From NCBI RefSeq assembly GCF_900496995.4, contig NC_044005.1:51656517-51720516 (forward strand): DNA of 64,000 nt. The letters are read 5' to 3'. Of this stretch, positions 1 to 13,900 are shown piece after piece. The translations under genes were made by a program, and so were the position numbers. Within the stretch, counting starts at the first letter, position 1. Each line of letters opens with the position of its first letter. This DNA comes from Aquila chrysaetos chrysaetos. Taxonomy: Eukaryota; Chordata; Aves; Accipitriformes; Accipitridae. Below the pieces are notes generated by a model. It saw only the letters and a program-made list of their open reading frames with translations. It did no database searches and was not told the origin of the DNA.

Positions 1-1898
1 TCAGAAACAGCTGACAAGTGCAGTTTTAGGAAGGCTTCTGGAGAAGCTCATTGCATGTGTCTTTATTGCCACCTTCTGGAAAGGGAGAAGAATAATTCTT
101 GAGTAGATTTCTGCAAACATCACATCCTTTGTTTTTGACAACACACATGCCAACTTTTTTGTACAAGTACTTATTCAGATTCGCAATGAAAGACAAAAGT
201 ATGTGCAGAGCAAAAATAGTATGCTCTTGATGCTCCTGGGGAGATCACTCTACTTCACTCTCTTTCTTTCATCATTATTTTGCATTTTCTGTAAATAGCC
301 TATTTCCACAGGCACTTTCATCTTAGGGGGCTTGGTTTTTTAGCTTGTTCTTGTAAGCAGTAAGATTGCAGAAAGAAAAATAGCTTGGAATAAGCAATTA
401 GCAAAGCCGATATTTCTTCAAAGTGCTCTCTAGAATATATGTGTATCTTGAATTTAACAGCATCTTTATTTTAGTGAAAGCAAGGTGGAATTTTTCAGAA
501 GCACTCATTCCTAATCTGTACCTAGTGATGTCAGTAGAATTTTCAGGGGTTTGCTTTCTTTTTTTTTGGTGTGTGAGTTTCAGTAAGAATGTTTAAGCCA
601 TGACCAAATATTTTATAATTATCTACTTTTAGATGTATAACACTACAACCAGACTAGCTAACCGCAGAATTACATATACGGAAGAAAAGGGGGGAGCACT
701 GCTTAATTCATGTATTAACAATGTGTGTTTAATTTAACTGTTGTTATAATTTACGGAAATAATATTGAGGCTTCAAGAAAGTAGACCCTGATGCATTTGG
801 GAGGAAGGGGAGCAATGAATCATGAAGTAAATTGTATCTTTTGACTGGTAATTCTGAGACACAGATATTAACACAGTCAAGAAATATCCGTTATGTTCTT
901 TTATATGTGTATATATACTATATATTGTATTATATTTTTATGCTCTATATATAGCTTATGTATTATATACAGTATATAAACTATATATAAAATATATGTC
1001 TATATTTAAATAAACATATATTTTAAATAAACATATATTTTTAATATATAAACAAAACCAAGGAAACTAGAACAGGAGCTAGATGGACAAAGGATCTCAG
1101 ATTATATATTAGACCATTTAAGGTGGGAGGCTATAAAGCAGTGACTTGCTTATGGTCACATAGAGGAGTCTGTAGCAGAGGCAGAAGCAAATTTATATTT
1201 CCAGAATGCTAACCATAAGTCCACCTGCCTCCCCAGTTGTTGTTGTGTCCTCCCACTCCAAACTAAATAGCTTTCTTGCTGCTCTGCTTGAATTTCTTGC
1301 AGAGTTTCTGTAAACATTTATAGTTCCAGGAATGAAATTGCATTTTTTTATTCCTCTCTCTTAAATGAAGTCATCTTTTTAGCAGCTGTCATCTCGGTAA
1401 TGAGACTGCCTTCTGCAGTCTGCAAGTAGATTTAAATCGTAAGTTTTAACCCATGTAAAGTGACAACATGCCTTGAGCAATTCCTAAAAGTGCTTCTAAA
1501 ATATGTTAAAATGTGAGGGGGGCAGTGAGGTATTAATGTCACTTTCAATTTTTTTCCATGTTTTTTCATCTCGATTGAAAATGCACATGAAGCTAGCATC
1601 ATTAGAGCATTATCTGTTGTGCAGCTAAACACAACAGAAGGGATATTTTAATGAAACTCTACTGAGGTAAATTCTTCTGCGTCTGAGTATAGATTTTTAG
1701 CAGCCTTTATGTATTTAATGCCTTGAAGCCAGTGTACCACTGCAGGTGATACCCACTGACAAAGAGTATATATTGTAAGGTTTCATCACAGACCTCTCAT
1801 TCCTTTTTGGTAAACTGACGCTCTTTAAAAAAAAACAAAACCAAAAAAAACCAGTTGGACTGTGCCATAACAAGATGCTTTGTGTTTTTTTTCTCCAG
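1..1898. other. MRPS5 upstream intron, no exon recognised
   Basis: AT-rich intronic DNA with short ORFs only. I looked for an exon matching the MRPS5 segment before the S5 domain and saw none. The one notable element is the AT-rich simple repeat around 901-1053. Confidence 0.6.
901..1053. repeat. AT-rich simple sequence with a 17-bp tandem duplication
   Basis: Almost purely A/T sequence of TATATA type. Near its end the 17-bp unit AAATAAACATATATTTT occurs twice in tandem (1008-1024 and 1025-1041). Confidence 0.8.
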
Positions 1899-1989
1899 GT
1901 GAAAAATGTGTTTTGTATGAATGCAAAGGAAGGCAGAAAAAAATCAATACGTGCCTTAGTGGCTATTGGAAATGGTAAAGGGGCTGCAG
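1899..1989 (+). CDS. MRPS5: MRPS5 coding exon (S5 N-terminal domain, part 1)
   Basis: The acceptor TTTTTTTTCTCCAG precedes 1899 and the donor GTATGT follows 1989. The exon has 91 bases: thirty codons plus one base of a split glycine codon. It encodes [15 protein letters not shown] then the glycine-rich GNGKGAAG loop that contacts rRNA in S5 proteins. Confidence 0.95.
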
Positions 1990-4900
1990 GTATGTTCATT
2001 TACTGTATGTAAAAGATGCCAAATTAATCATTGTTTTTAACAGGTCTTCAAGAGGCATGGTGATTTAAAGGGACTTTTTATACTTAAAAAAAAAAAAAAA
2101 AGAAAACTTACCCTTTTTTCCACTGGGCAATATTGAAATACCTGTAAGAATTTTGAGTTTAAAAGTAAGCTTTATAATCAAATTATGTATGTATTTGTTT
2201 GGACACTTTGTTTTGTATAAAAAAAGAAATTGGGAAAAGTAGTAACATGTGATTAGGTTTGGAGCATGTATTATCCAGTGGTAAAAACATTTTTTTTATT
2301 TAATTCTAGAGTGATAGAACTAACCAGTGGTAGATCCTACCAGAAGGGATGATCTATGCTTTCCTGTACACACTGTTTCTTTTTATTGTAGATACTGTTT
2401 ATGTTTAAAAAAACCCAAAGCCTGAAAGTATTCAGCCACATATATCTGCGTTTGTTTCACCTAGCTTTAGGCACCTAGCTGCAGAGTGTAGCTGTTTACT
2501 CTCAAGACAAAGAAAAGCATCAGGCACTTGCAAAAGGTGCCTGGAATTGCAGGTGGGCTGACATGCCCCAGGAAGTGTTCATCCCCTTGTGCTGCTGGTG
2601 GAATAAAACTCAGCTGAGTTTGCTCTTCACAGAGGTGCCTGTGGTTGACTAAAATGAATCTGGGCCTCCATGGTTAGTAGAGCAGATAGAGTCATAAGGA
2701 AGTAGGAGTCAGCAGATGTGGATTTGTCTTTCTGGTTTTGAAAATCACTTTCATGTTGTTGGGGTTCTTGGGGTTTTATTTTCAGTTGCTCTAACAGCGG
2801 TGACCACTTTGCAGCAAAGGGCAGCATGACTGGTTGTGTGTTTTCCTGGGTTATCTTCTAGCTAGTGTTAGTATTTCTAGGTAGAATTAGTATAAATCTG
2901 GCTGATTCTTTTTTTTCTTCTCTGTAAGTCTCAGGATAGTCCATTGGAAGTATTACTGCTTTTAGTTAAAAAGGGCTTGTTTACTGGTAGTCTCAGCAAG
3001 CATCTTGATTCAGAAATTCTTTATGAATCTGTCAAACCAGAAGACCCTAAATTTCCTTCTGATTCAGCCTCTTTAGGAAGCTTTGTTATTTTATTGAAGT
3101 TAATCATAAAAAAAAATCCACTTTATGGGCTTCCTACAAATACTATATTTACAGTTTTAGGGAAAAATAGAATACTCGGGGGCCCATTGAGTCTGGTCTC
3201 ATAGTAACTTCAGTGATCTGCGGCTCGACCCATTTATAGGCTTTCTCCGTTATGACTCTTTATAATGTTCTCTTCAGCAAACAATTTGAAGTCTAACCAT
3301 AGAAATGCTGTCTGTGGCATAAAGTAAATAGGACAAATAAAACATAAGATCATGAAGGATCTTACAATACGAGCTGTGAAAACAGACCTTTTTCCTTTTC
3401 TTTCTCAGCAGAGACTGGAGAAAGAATACTGGTCAGAGGCATTCCGTTCAGTTGTGATTTCCTTGTAATGGAACTCTAAGCACAATTACAGGATAGTGAT
3501 GACCAACCTATCTCTAGAAGCAATCAAACCATCTCAGTGCAGCATCTATCTTGGATTAACTAACTCTGTATCCCAGCATAAAGGAACTGTGCAGTCACCC
3601 TGTACAGCAATGAGCTTCTTGCATGTTTCCAGTTCTGTTATTGAGGAAATAGTGTTTCTCTTTCACTCAGTTTTCAAATACCAGGAGTTAAAGACTTTTT
3701 TTGTTGCAGGATAAGTTTTATTTAAGAAGTACTCTTGAATGTGCTAAGTTTTTCTCCATAAGGAGGTAGTTTTCATGCATTGTCGTGTGGATACAAACCG
3801 GTGTAAATTAAAATTCCTGTTAGACCTCAAATGGACTTAGAGATAAGACAGCTGTGCAGAATTAAAAGAAGAATCAGCTAAAAAATTAGAAAATGAATAG
3901 CTGTGAAGTAAACAATCCAAATAATATAATCCAAATAATAGAGAATTCCTACCTCTATCAGGAGGCAGGAATATGGCATGTATTGTATTAGTGACAGTAC
4001 AGGAAATTGCATTTGCATTGCTATATGACTCTAGTAAAAATCCTGCTTTCAATATATATGCAGAGCATCCACCTTTTGGATATAAATAGTCTCCTTTTAT
4101 TATGAGCTGAATAGATATCTCTGATGATGGGATGTATGTGGGAGCTTATGTTGTGTGTCAGCCCCAGCTGACACAACAAACATCAAAGGACCAAAAAAGC
4201 TAGATCTGCTGATTGAAGTTAAATGATTTTAATTCAATCTACCTTGACGTTGTTGGACTACAGAGTTTGTAAAAACAGTTGTCACATCCTCTTATTCATT
4301 CCATTCAGTCAGTTGATGCCTTGCTCTAAGCTGACTGCAAATACTCCAAGACTGCTGTGAAATCTCTTCATCACTACCACGGTTGACCTGGTAAATAGGA
4401 GTAGGCCTGAGAGTTCAGAGAGAGTTAGGTAGCAGTCTGTTTTTCCTCTGTTCTACAGGCATGCATTTTTTGCAAATGCGCTATTCTGTTAAACCTGGTT
4501 TTCATATTCTCTATTTCGCTAATAGAAACCCAGTCTCCTTCTTTGCTTCTAGGGTCTTGGAGCTACTCTTTGTACGGACGTAGTTGACATATCTGCATCA
4601 GCTTTATCTTTTTTCCTTCCTTCCCTTCTTTCTTTTTAAGCAGAAGACTGGATTTTTTTGGCTGAAGCAGTTACCACTATTCAGTTGTTTGGAATGAGTT
4701 TGGACAAATACACAAAAGAAATAACTTAAGCCTTATTTGTTTTCATTTGACAACAAGCAATTGGCATCCAATTGTTAGATATTCATAACTCCTAAACTGT
4801 TACTTTCTATGGTTTCTGGGGTTTTCTCTGGACCATTTTCTGAGTATGATTTTTGCAATGGAGTGGAAATAACAGGTACTAAACTTGGTTGTGAAGTTCT

Positions 4901-7900
4901 GGTTTTTTTCCCTTTTGCTTTCTGTAGGTCCTGCCTCATGTATTTCTCAGTAATAAAATGACTCTTTTCTGTCTTGCAGGTTTTGCAATGGGGAAAGCAG
5001 GTGACAGGATGAATGCTTTACGGAAAGTATGTTGATTGAATTATTTGTTGCTTGATGACAAGCACAAATAATTCATACCTAAACTTTTTCATTTTTTTTT
5101 TTAATAATCAGTATCTTTTGTAGTCTATGCAAAGAAGCAAGTCCATGTATGTAATTTGTCCATCTTGATACAAATAATGAGGTTGCCCTGCAATGAGATT
5201 CTGTTAATGCACACTTTATTTTCTTTCTCCTCCCTCTTCTGTGGCCTATACCTACACCCCCTTGCTCAATTGTTTCCAATATCTATGTAACATACAATCT
5301 GCTTGTATAGTTAGTGTGTAGGAATTTTTCTTGTACACATGCATAAAGACCTTATTAAGGCTCCTTTAGACTTCAAAATGTTACTTGTTCATCTATATTA
5401 ATCTAGTTTGTGTTGTAATGCTCAACTAAGCTATCAAAGTAGCAATGCTAAAACTTTATCAAAGTTTGATAAAGTTGTTACTATATTGAGAAATCTTTTT
5501 AAATCTTAAAACTCTTAGGAGAAGGCAGTTCTTTAAAGAGAACATTATGGAAATGAAAAAGTAAATGGTTTAGATGTGGCAAACCTGTTTTTCTAAGTTT
5601 TCTTTCTTGCTTTTTTTCTGTCTAGTTAACTGAGCAATGGTAAATTTCAAATACTTTGCAGGAAAAATTCAAGAAAAAGTGTTTTCTGCTTTTATTACCT
5701 AGGCAAAGAATAAAGCAATACGCTGCTTACATTTGATAGAGCTGTATCAGAACCACACGGGTAAGTATTATGACTTTTTTAGACTCTTTCTTTAACTTTC
5801 AATAAGTACTGAATATACCAAAAAGAACTGTTTGCAACTAGTAACAAAGCATAAAAAGATGTTAACTAAAACCTTTCTGATCTGATGCACTGTATTATTA
5901 TTCTTCGTGCATTATTTTGTTTCTTCAGCATGCTGCATGAAATCCTAGCCCCAGACTGTTCTAGCTAGATGGTAGTAACGTCAGAGTACATAGTCTGTCA
6001 ATCCTTCTGTAAAATAAATCACCATTACCTGGAATGAATATGTGGTTTAGTCTTTACTTGCACTCACTCAGGTTTGTATCAACAGTTGTAGGAAGGTCCA
6101 TGAAGAAAAATTAAGATTACATAATATGAGATGTTGTTGTTAAAATATTGAAAGATTTATCTCCCTTCTAGTCTCCTGCCTTTGCCATGAAAGATGGGGA
6201 CAGACTTTTTAGTGGGGCCTGTTGTGACAGGACAAGAGGTAATGGTTTTAAACTAAAAGAGGGTAGATTCAGACTAGATATAAGGAATACATTTTTTATG
6301 ATGAGGGTGGTTGTCGTGGTTTAAGCCCAGCCGGCAACGAGGCACCACGAAGCCGCTTGCTCACTCCTCACCACGCCCCGGTAGGATGAGAAGGAGAAAA
6401 TATAAAGAAACATTTGTGGGTCGAGACAAGGACAGGGAGGGATCACTCACCACTTATGGTCATGGGCAAAAAACAGACTCAACTTGGGGAAAAAACCCAA
6501 AATCAATGTAATTTACTACCAATCAAATCAAAACAGGATAATGAGAAGTAAACCCAAGTCTTGAAACACCTTCCCTGCACTCCTCCCTCCTTCCCGGCTC
6601 AACTCCACTCCCGAATTCTCTCTCTCCTCCCTCCAGCGGCGCAGGGGGACGGGGAATGGGGTTGGGGTCAGTTCGTCACACGTTGTCTCTGCCGCTCCTT
6701 CCTCCTCAGGGGGAGGACTCCTCACTCTTCCCCTGCTCCACCGTGGGGTCCCTCCCATGGGCTGCAGTCCTTCATGAACTGCTCCAGCATGAGTCCCTTC
6801 CCATGGGCTGCAGTCCTTCAGGCACAGACTGCTCCAGCGCGGGCTTTCCCACGGAGTCCCGGCCATCCTGGGGGGCATCCATCCCCCTGCTCTGGCGTGG
6901 GCTTCTCTCTCCCTGGGCTGCAGGTGGGCATCTGCTCCCCCGCTCCCCTCCATGGCTGGGGGGGACAGCCTGCCGCCTCACCGCGGGCTGCGGGGGCATC
7001 CCCTCCTGCCTTCTTCACTGACCTCGGTATCCACGGAGGTGTTCCTCTCACATTCCAATCCCCCCGACTCACTGCAGGTTTCCTCTCTGGAATCTGTTCT
7101 CCCAGAGACGCTACCACCATCGCTGAGGGGCTCGGCCTGGGCCAGCAGCAGGTCCAGCTTGGAGCTGGGGGAGCTTCGAGCAGCTTCTCACGGGAGCCGG
7201 CTCTGCAGCCCCCTCGCCCACTACCAAAATCCCGCCACATAAACCAGTACATTGGTGAAACCCTGGCCCAGGTTGCCCAGAGAGGTGGTAGACATTCAAG
7301 GTCAGGTTGGACATGGCTCTGAGCGACGTGATCTAGTTGAAGATGTCCCTGCCTATCGCAGGGGGGTTGGACTAGATAACCTGGAAAGGTCCTTCCAACC
7401 CAAACTATTGTATGATTCTATGTTTAAAATCTGGATACTTAATGCATAGTATTTCAGGCTCTTTAAAAATGGGAGTGGGGGAAGGGGGTAGTAGCAAGAT
7501 TAGATCTCTGCTGGCACAATTTGAGTTAAGGAAGTCATACTGTCTGGGCATCTCTTCTCTACAGTGAACTCCTGTGTGCTTTTCCACTTTGTATGTCAGA
7601 GATGATTCCCTGTTGACTCAATCCATGTATGCTCACAAAGCCCAGCAGCCGGGGAGAACATGGGCTGGAGAAGTCAGTCTGATGTTTTATGGGAGCTTTT
7701 TGTTAATTCAATTTAATACCATACAAGTCCTCTCTGATGTCAGACGTGGTACCAGTATACCAGATATTCAGTTATCTTTTAGAAAAATTTTGAAAGTTAG
7801 TACCTTACAGAGTATATGAATACTTAACCAAGTCATTGTGTAGATAAATATTCAGTATAGTAAAACTCAGCTTACAAATACAAAACTGCAGTTACCCTCA

Positions 7901-10900
7901 TGAGTCTATTCCTATAGCATTATTATTTCACACTAACAGATTGGGGATTTGATTAAAAACTGGTGGTGTTTCGACCCTGCTTTCCATTCTACTTAACATA
8001 GAGGTCTTCTCTGAGCCATCTTGACTGCAGTGCTAGAATCCACTATGCAGAGACTGAGCCGCTGAATCAGATGTATATAACAGCCACCCACCAGAGGATA
8101 TGAGTTTGGTGTTCCTTTTGAAACAGGGAGAAGCAGGAAGGCTGGAATGGTAAATATTCTGTATGGAAAATACAAGAATGCTGAAGCCTATGGAGAAATC
8201 TTAGGTTAAAAGCTGAATTATTAGAAAGATCTGAGTATGAGGAAGAAGGTTAAAGTGTGACATGTGAGCTCACTTCAAAGCTAAATGAGGATCATTGGAG
8301 ACATACAGACACTTCATATTTTTCAAGTGAAGCTTGGTTTTATATATAATAGTAACATAGTATTCACAGATGTGTAAACATTCCTAATCTATTCCAGAAA
8401 TTTACCTAGCTTAACCCTTCTCTTTAAAGGACTCAGAGGAGAGTAAAGCCAACTTCCGTTCACAGTTCTCAAAAAGAGAGGTACTCCTTAAATGTGCTGA
8501 GCTAAAGCTTTTCTAGAAGGGAGAATTTAGCTGTAATGCCTTTTTTTTTCCTCCCTCCAGTTTACCATGACATTACAGTGAAATTTAAAAGAACAACCAT
8601 CCGCATGAAGAAACAAAACAAAGGTAATTAAAGCTGACTGGAAATTCTGAAGTTTTCTTAATTACTGGCTGGTATGAAGTTAAATTTGTGCAGTGTCTAT
8701 TTACTTCAGAGATGGGTCATTTGGTGCTAGTCTACTATGTTTTAAATGTTGAAGATGATCAATTGGTTTTCATTAGAAATACCTACTGTTGATGACATGG
8801 CTTTGTTATTGTAAATCCGGGTTTGTCCCTCTTACACTGGTACCTCTATTCGTGGTTTTCTTTCGTACTTCCTAAGTGTAGTTCCTTCAGCTCTAAATTA
8901 CCTAGATGTGGAAAAGTCTAATCTAATAGCATAGATGTTGGAGGCCTTTAGAAGAACCCTGCAGGTTTTCCTTCCCACCATATGCCCCATGCATGCTTTG
9001 GAGAACTGATAGGCTCTTTCCATTATATTGTAGTGATTTTTTTTTTAATCACTGTTCTCAAGACAAGATTCAGAGGTAGTTTAGTATGCAGTACTGGGAG
9101 TGCTTCAAATGGGAATCAGAGTGCAAGTCGCATCTGTGTGCCTGTCCCTCCTAAGTCCATACTGGGATAGTGTGGGCAGATGTCCTCCCTCAGCTGCCTC
9201 ACACTACCTGTGGTGGTGAGCTGGAGCCAGGGCAGCACCCAGCCTGCTACTTCCTCGAGACCATTACTGCTTTACTTTCCCTAAAATCAAGAGCTCCCAG
9301 TGTGGAAACTAGAGGGATTATCTACCCTGGCTTGTTGTCCTGCACCATACCAGCACAAAGACCATCTGACTGTTATGCAGTAGCAGTGTTTTCATTTCTC
9401 CATCTTTGCAGGCTGTTCTTCGCTTTGATCTCAGTTGTAGTACATGCAAATGCTTCTTTAGACTCCTGTAGGTTAGATGTGAGTAGTAGTGAGTCCATGC
9501 CTGGTAGCTCTCAGCTCACAGGTCTGTTAAGTGATGTTAGATGTACAGCCACCTCCTCCAGCCGCTTCAGCCCAGGACCCTCCGGCCCGACCACTGGAGC
9601 CCAGCCCAGGGACCGAGGTCCTCTGCCCGGGCTGAGGGATGCGGCTGTCACTTTCCCATTTGCAGGTTGAACCAGTAGCAGAGCTGCGTATGCATGCCAG
9701 AGACACACACAGGCACACGGACACTGGCACGGCTCGCCACGGACAAGATGCTGCCTTCAACAGCACCTACATACAGGACTTGCATACACATAAACACAGA
9801 CAGCCGAGTCCCCTCGTCCTCTTCGGCTGGCAGAGGTAGATCACTAGTGCAGGCACACACAGCACTCTCCAGGTTCACAAGCACACACAAGTTCGTGGAT
9901 CCCTCAAGTACGAGCATGGCCCCTCTGTGTGCCCAGCACCCTTGCCCAGATTCTGGGCGCTCTTACCTGCTTCACAGGTCCCCTACTCACTGGCTGGTTC
10001 AGCTTAATGCTCGCTAGCCAACACACATGCACTCACACGCTTGTCCCTCGTGCACTCCACATTCAGAAGTCCCCCTGGGTATATGAGCACGGACCCCCTG
10101 CCTATCGGATATCCCAGCCCAGACCTGAGGCCTCCCTACTCACCAGCTAGTCCCACTTAAAGTTTGCTAGTGAAAACACATGCAACACTTCACACACAGC
10201 AGGATTGGGCAAGATACAGATGCTCGCTCCCCCCAGCAGCCACCACCCTGCAGTGACAGGCTGTGAGTTGTGGTCCTGCTGCAGCCACTGGTGGGTTTGT
10301 AAAGCACTATTGATTCTCACACCCCTCCCAGTCTAGGTCTCCCCTGGTTTACAGTCTTAGCAGTTGCAAAGTCCAGGTTGATCTTCCTGGAATTGGCACC
10401 TGTAGTTTCTCAATAGCCCATCCATTAGTGGCAACGTTTGTTTCTTGTCATTGTCTCTCTGTTTTTGTCAGGTCTGTGTCTCTATTTTGTTTCTGGTTTC
10501 CCCTTTTCCCCTCAGTTTCCCAATTGACAAGGTCCCCAATCAGATAACCTCACTAGAATAAACGTTCTCACACTCTCACATGCTCTCATGAGTTAGTGTG
10601 GCTGACCAGGTTTGGTTCTCATCACTGCCTCCCTTATCATTTGTCGGTCATGTTTGTCCCTGTATGTTCTTGTCACTCTCCTTTGACACAACCTTACAGC
10701 TACCAGTCCATTGGAAGTACTTGCAATTAAAAATACTTTCAGTCCACAGTGGTACTAAATCATTGTCAATAGTTGTGAAGTATGGCAACTCAGCATGTCT
10801 AGTGTCAACAGTTCTGCACCAGCAAGACACAGCACAGATTTTATCATCAGACTGGAAGTGGACAGAGGGCCATGACGGTGTTCCCCTCCCAGCTTTAGCC

Positions 10901-13900
10901 GAAGAGATACACAGCCCAGCCCACACTCCCTCAGTTGTGTGTATGCTGTCTCTAATAGCTTCCACATGAATGCTGACCTTTTGAAGACACATTGCTGACT
11001 TTGTTATCCCTTTCCTCACCTTCAGAGCTGTTGCAGTATGTGCTTTGCCAGTCATTTACAATGACAGGGATACATCCAGAGTGACCTTGTAAACTGCTGT
11101 TATGTTCTTCAGGGTGGCAACCTAGAAAAGTTTTAACACATGAGGTAGTTTGGGGAGCATTCTAATGCATTGCTGTTTTCAGTGTGATCCATTTTACCTT
11201 CTAGGGTCTTTCTGTTTTGAAGACCTGCAGTGATGATATGAGGTCATTTCTTTGCATGAATCTTTTGAGTTAGAGCTTTATGTACAAAGGTTTGATTTGA
11301 CTTGTTTAGCCTAACTTTGCTTTCAGGACAGGTAAAGGTAGCTGCTGTTCCATAGAAAACGGATTTAGTTTGCTGCTGAGCACTCTTAATTGGTCCCTAA
11401 TTTTAATATACAAATAGGAAACTAATTCATTTACTTGGTTAGTTCTTTGTAAATCACTTCAGTTTCATTATGATAAGATCTAAACTGCAAGAGCATTTAA
11501 TGATTAGCTTATAGTAAGTCAGAAACTTGGGATAATTTTCCGGTCGGAACACTGTCATGTTCAACTACTTAATTCATCAATTTCTACAAACTTTGAGTAA
11601 GCTGAAGCATTGACACTTTGGACATACTATTTTATTTTGTGTATCTGGTATTCTTGTTCTGCACTGTCACATTAGTAATATGAGAATATAATTATTAATG
11701 TTCAAAGTTACTAATGTATTTTGAAAGCATCTAAAATTGCTATGAACCTTCAACACATCTTTATTAGATGACATTTTGATTCTGGGATGAGGGTTTTTTT
11801 TAATCAGTGTGACTGATTTAAAGTGTTATCATGGGCTTAGAATAATCTTTACAAGCTAACAGGTATGGAGTCGGACTGTCTTATCACTTGTGTTTCTGCA
11901 GTTTTTCTGCATTTAAGGAGCTCTCAAGGTGGTAAATTAGGTAATTAGGCTATAATTTTTAAGATGACCACTTAAAAGAAACTTCAGTTTAGTCTTCAAT
12001 GTAATGAATGAAAAACATGCACATAGCAGGAGTAAGCACAACTGAACTACACGTTTGACTGTGCACGTACAAACAAATAATGCTGTTACGGTTAAATGGT
12101 AAAGGAAGGTTTGCGTTAGATGTTGTTATTTTCATGTTAGTGGAACATAGCATAAGACATACCTTCCCACCTCATCTGACATGCTACATTCATGAACCTC
12201 AGAAGCAAGAACAATCAGGGTCACCTTATGATGAATTTTACCTCACCAGACTGTTGTCCTAATTTATTTGCATTTTTTTTTTATTAGGTTTGAGAAACAA
12301 ACTGTCTCCACTACCTTCTCTTTTTCCCAGGAGGGATCCTTTTGTAGCCAACATACTGCTGTTGCCCTGCCCAGTGAGGTTCTTCCATTCAACTTACACA
12401 GTGAAAATTGCATATCACAGAATGGTTGAGGTTGCAAGGGGACTCTGGGGGTTGTCTTGTCCAACCTCCTGCTCAAGCAGAGTCACATTGAACAAGCTGC
12501 TGAGGACCATGTCCAGACAGCTTTTAAACATCTCCAAGGATAGAGACTCCACAGCGTCTGAGGGCAACCTGCGCCAGTGCTTGGTCACCCTCACTGTGAA
12601 AAAGTGTTTCCTGATGTTCAGATGGTGCGTCCTGTGTTTCAGTTTGTGCTCATTGCCTCTTGTCCTGTCACTGGGCACCACTGAAAAGAGCCTGGCTCTG
12701 TCCCCTTTGCACCCTCTCTTCAGATATTTATGTATATTGATAAGATATCCCCTGAGCCTTCTCTTCTCCACGCTAAACAGTCCCATCTCTCTAAGCCTTT
12801 CCTGATATAAGAAATGCTCTAGTCCCTTAATCATCTTCATAGCTATTTTCTGGACTCTCTCCAGTATGTCCATGTCTCTCCTGTACTGGGGAGCCCAGAA
12901 CTGGACACAGTTCTGCTCCAGGTGTGTCTCACCAGCGCCGAGTAGAGGGGAAGAAGGGTCACCTCCCTCAGCCCACTGGCAACAGTCCTCCTAACGCAGC
13001 CCAGGACGCTGTTGGCCTTTTTTGCTGCAAGGGCACGTTGCTGGCTCATGGTCAACTTGGTGGCCACCGGGATCCCCCGAGTCCTGTTCTGCCAAGCTGC
13101 TTTCCAGCTGTTCAGCCCCCAGGATGTGTTGGTGCACGCGGTTCCTCCCCGGGTGCAGGACTTTGCCCGTGCTGAACTTCGTGAGGTTCCTGTCAGCCTG
13201 TTTCTTTCTCCAGCCTGTCAAGGTCCCCCTGGATGGCAGCTTGACCCTCTGGTGCGTCAGCCACTCCTCCCAGTTTTGCATCATCAGCAAACTTGCTGAG
13301 GGTACACTGCCCCACCGTCTGGATCATTAACGAAGATGTTGAACAGGATTGAGCCCACTATTGACCCTGGGGTACACCACTAGTTACTGGCCTCTGGAGT
13401 TCGTGCCACTGATTGCCACCCTCTGAGCCCGGCTGTTCAGCCAGTTTTCTGTCCACCTCACTGTCTGCTCGTCCAGCCCATACTTCATTAGCTTCTCTGT
13501 GAGCGTCTTACAGGAGATAGTGTCAAAAGCCTTACTGAAGTCAAGACGGGTAATATCTATAGCTCTCTGTTTAATCGTAGAAGGTTATAAGGTTGGTCAG
13601 GCATGACTTACCCCTGGTGAATCCATGCTGACTACTCCTGATCACCTTGTACGTCATGTGCCTGGAAGTGGTTTCTAGGATTAGTTGTTGCATCAGCTTC
13701 CCGAGGATCTAGGTGAGGCTGACTAGCCTGTAGTTCCCTGGGTCCTCCATACCTCAGCCTTTTCCATGTCCTGTGTTGCCAGGTCCCCTGCCCCATTCAG
13801 CAGTGAAACCACATTTTTCCTAGTCTTCCTTTTGCTACTTAGGTACTTGCAGAAGGCCTTCTTGTCACCTTTGACATCCCTTCCTAGATTCAGTTGGGCT

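Noticed and set aside
2944-3204. 86-codon plus-strand ORF as an extra MRPS5 exon
   Set aside because: It does not fit the MRPS5 protein between the flanking exons, whose phases already join perfectly, and it resembles no known domain.
6561-7322. 253-codon ORF and several overlapping ORFs at 6528-7314, with counterparts at 34380-35027
   Set aside because: They lie inside the 940-bp LTR family in both copies, occur on both strands, and have no retroviral or cellular protein similarity.
12415-12873. 152-codon minus-strand ORF as an independent gene
   Set aside because: It is the C-terminal end of CR1 ORF2 ([19 protein letters not shown]) within a decayed LINE.
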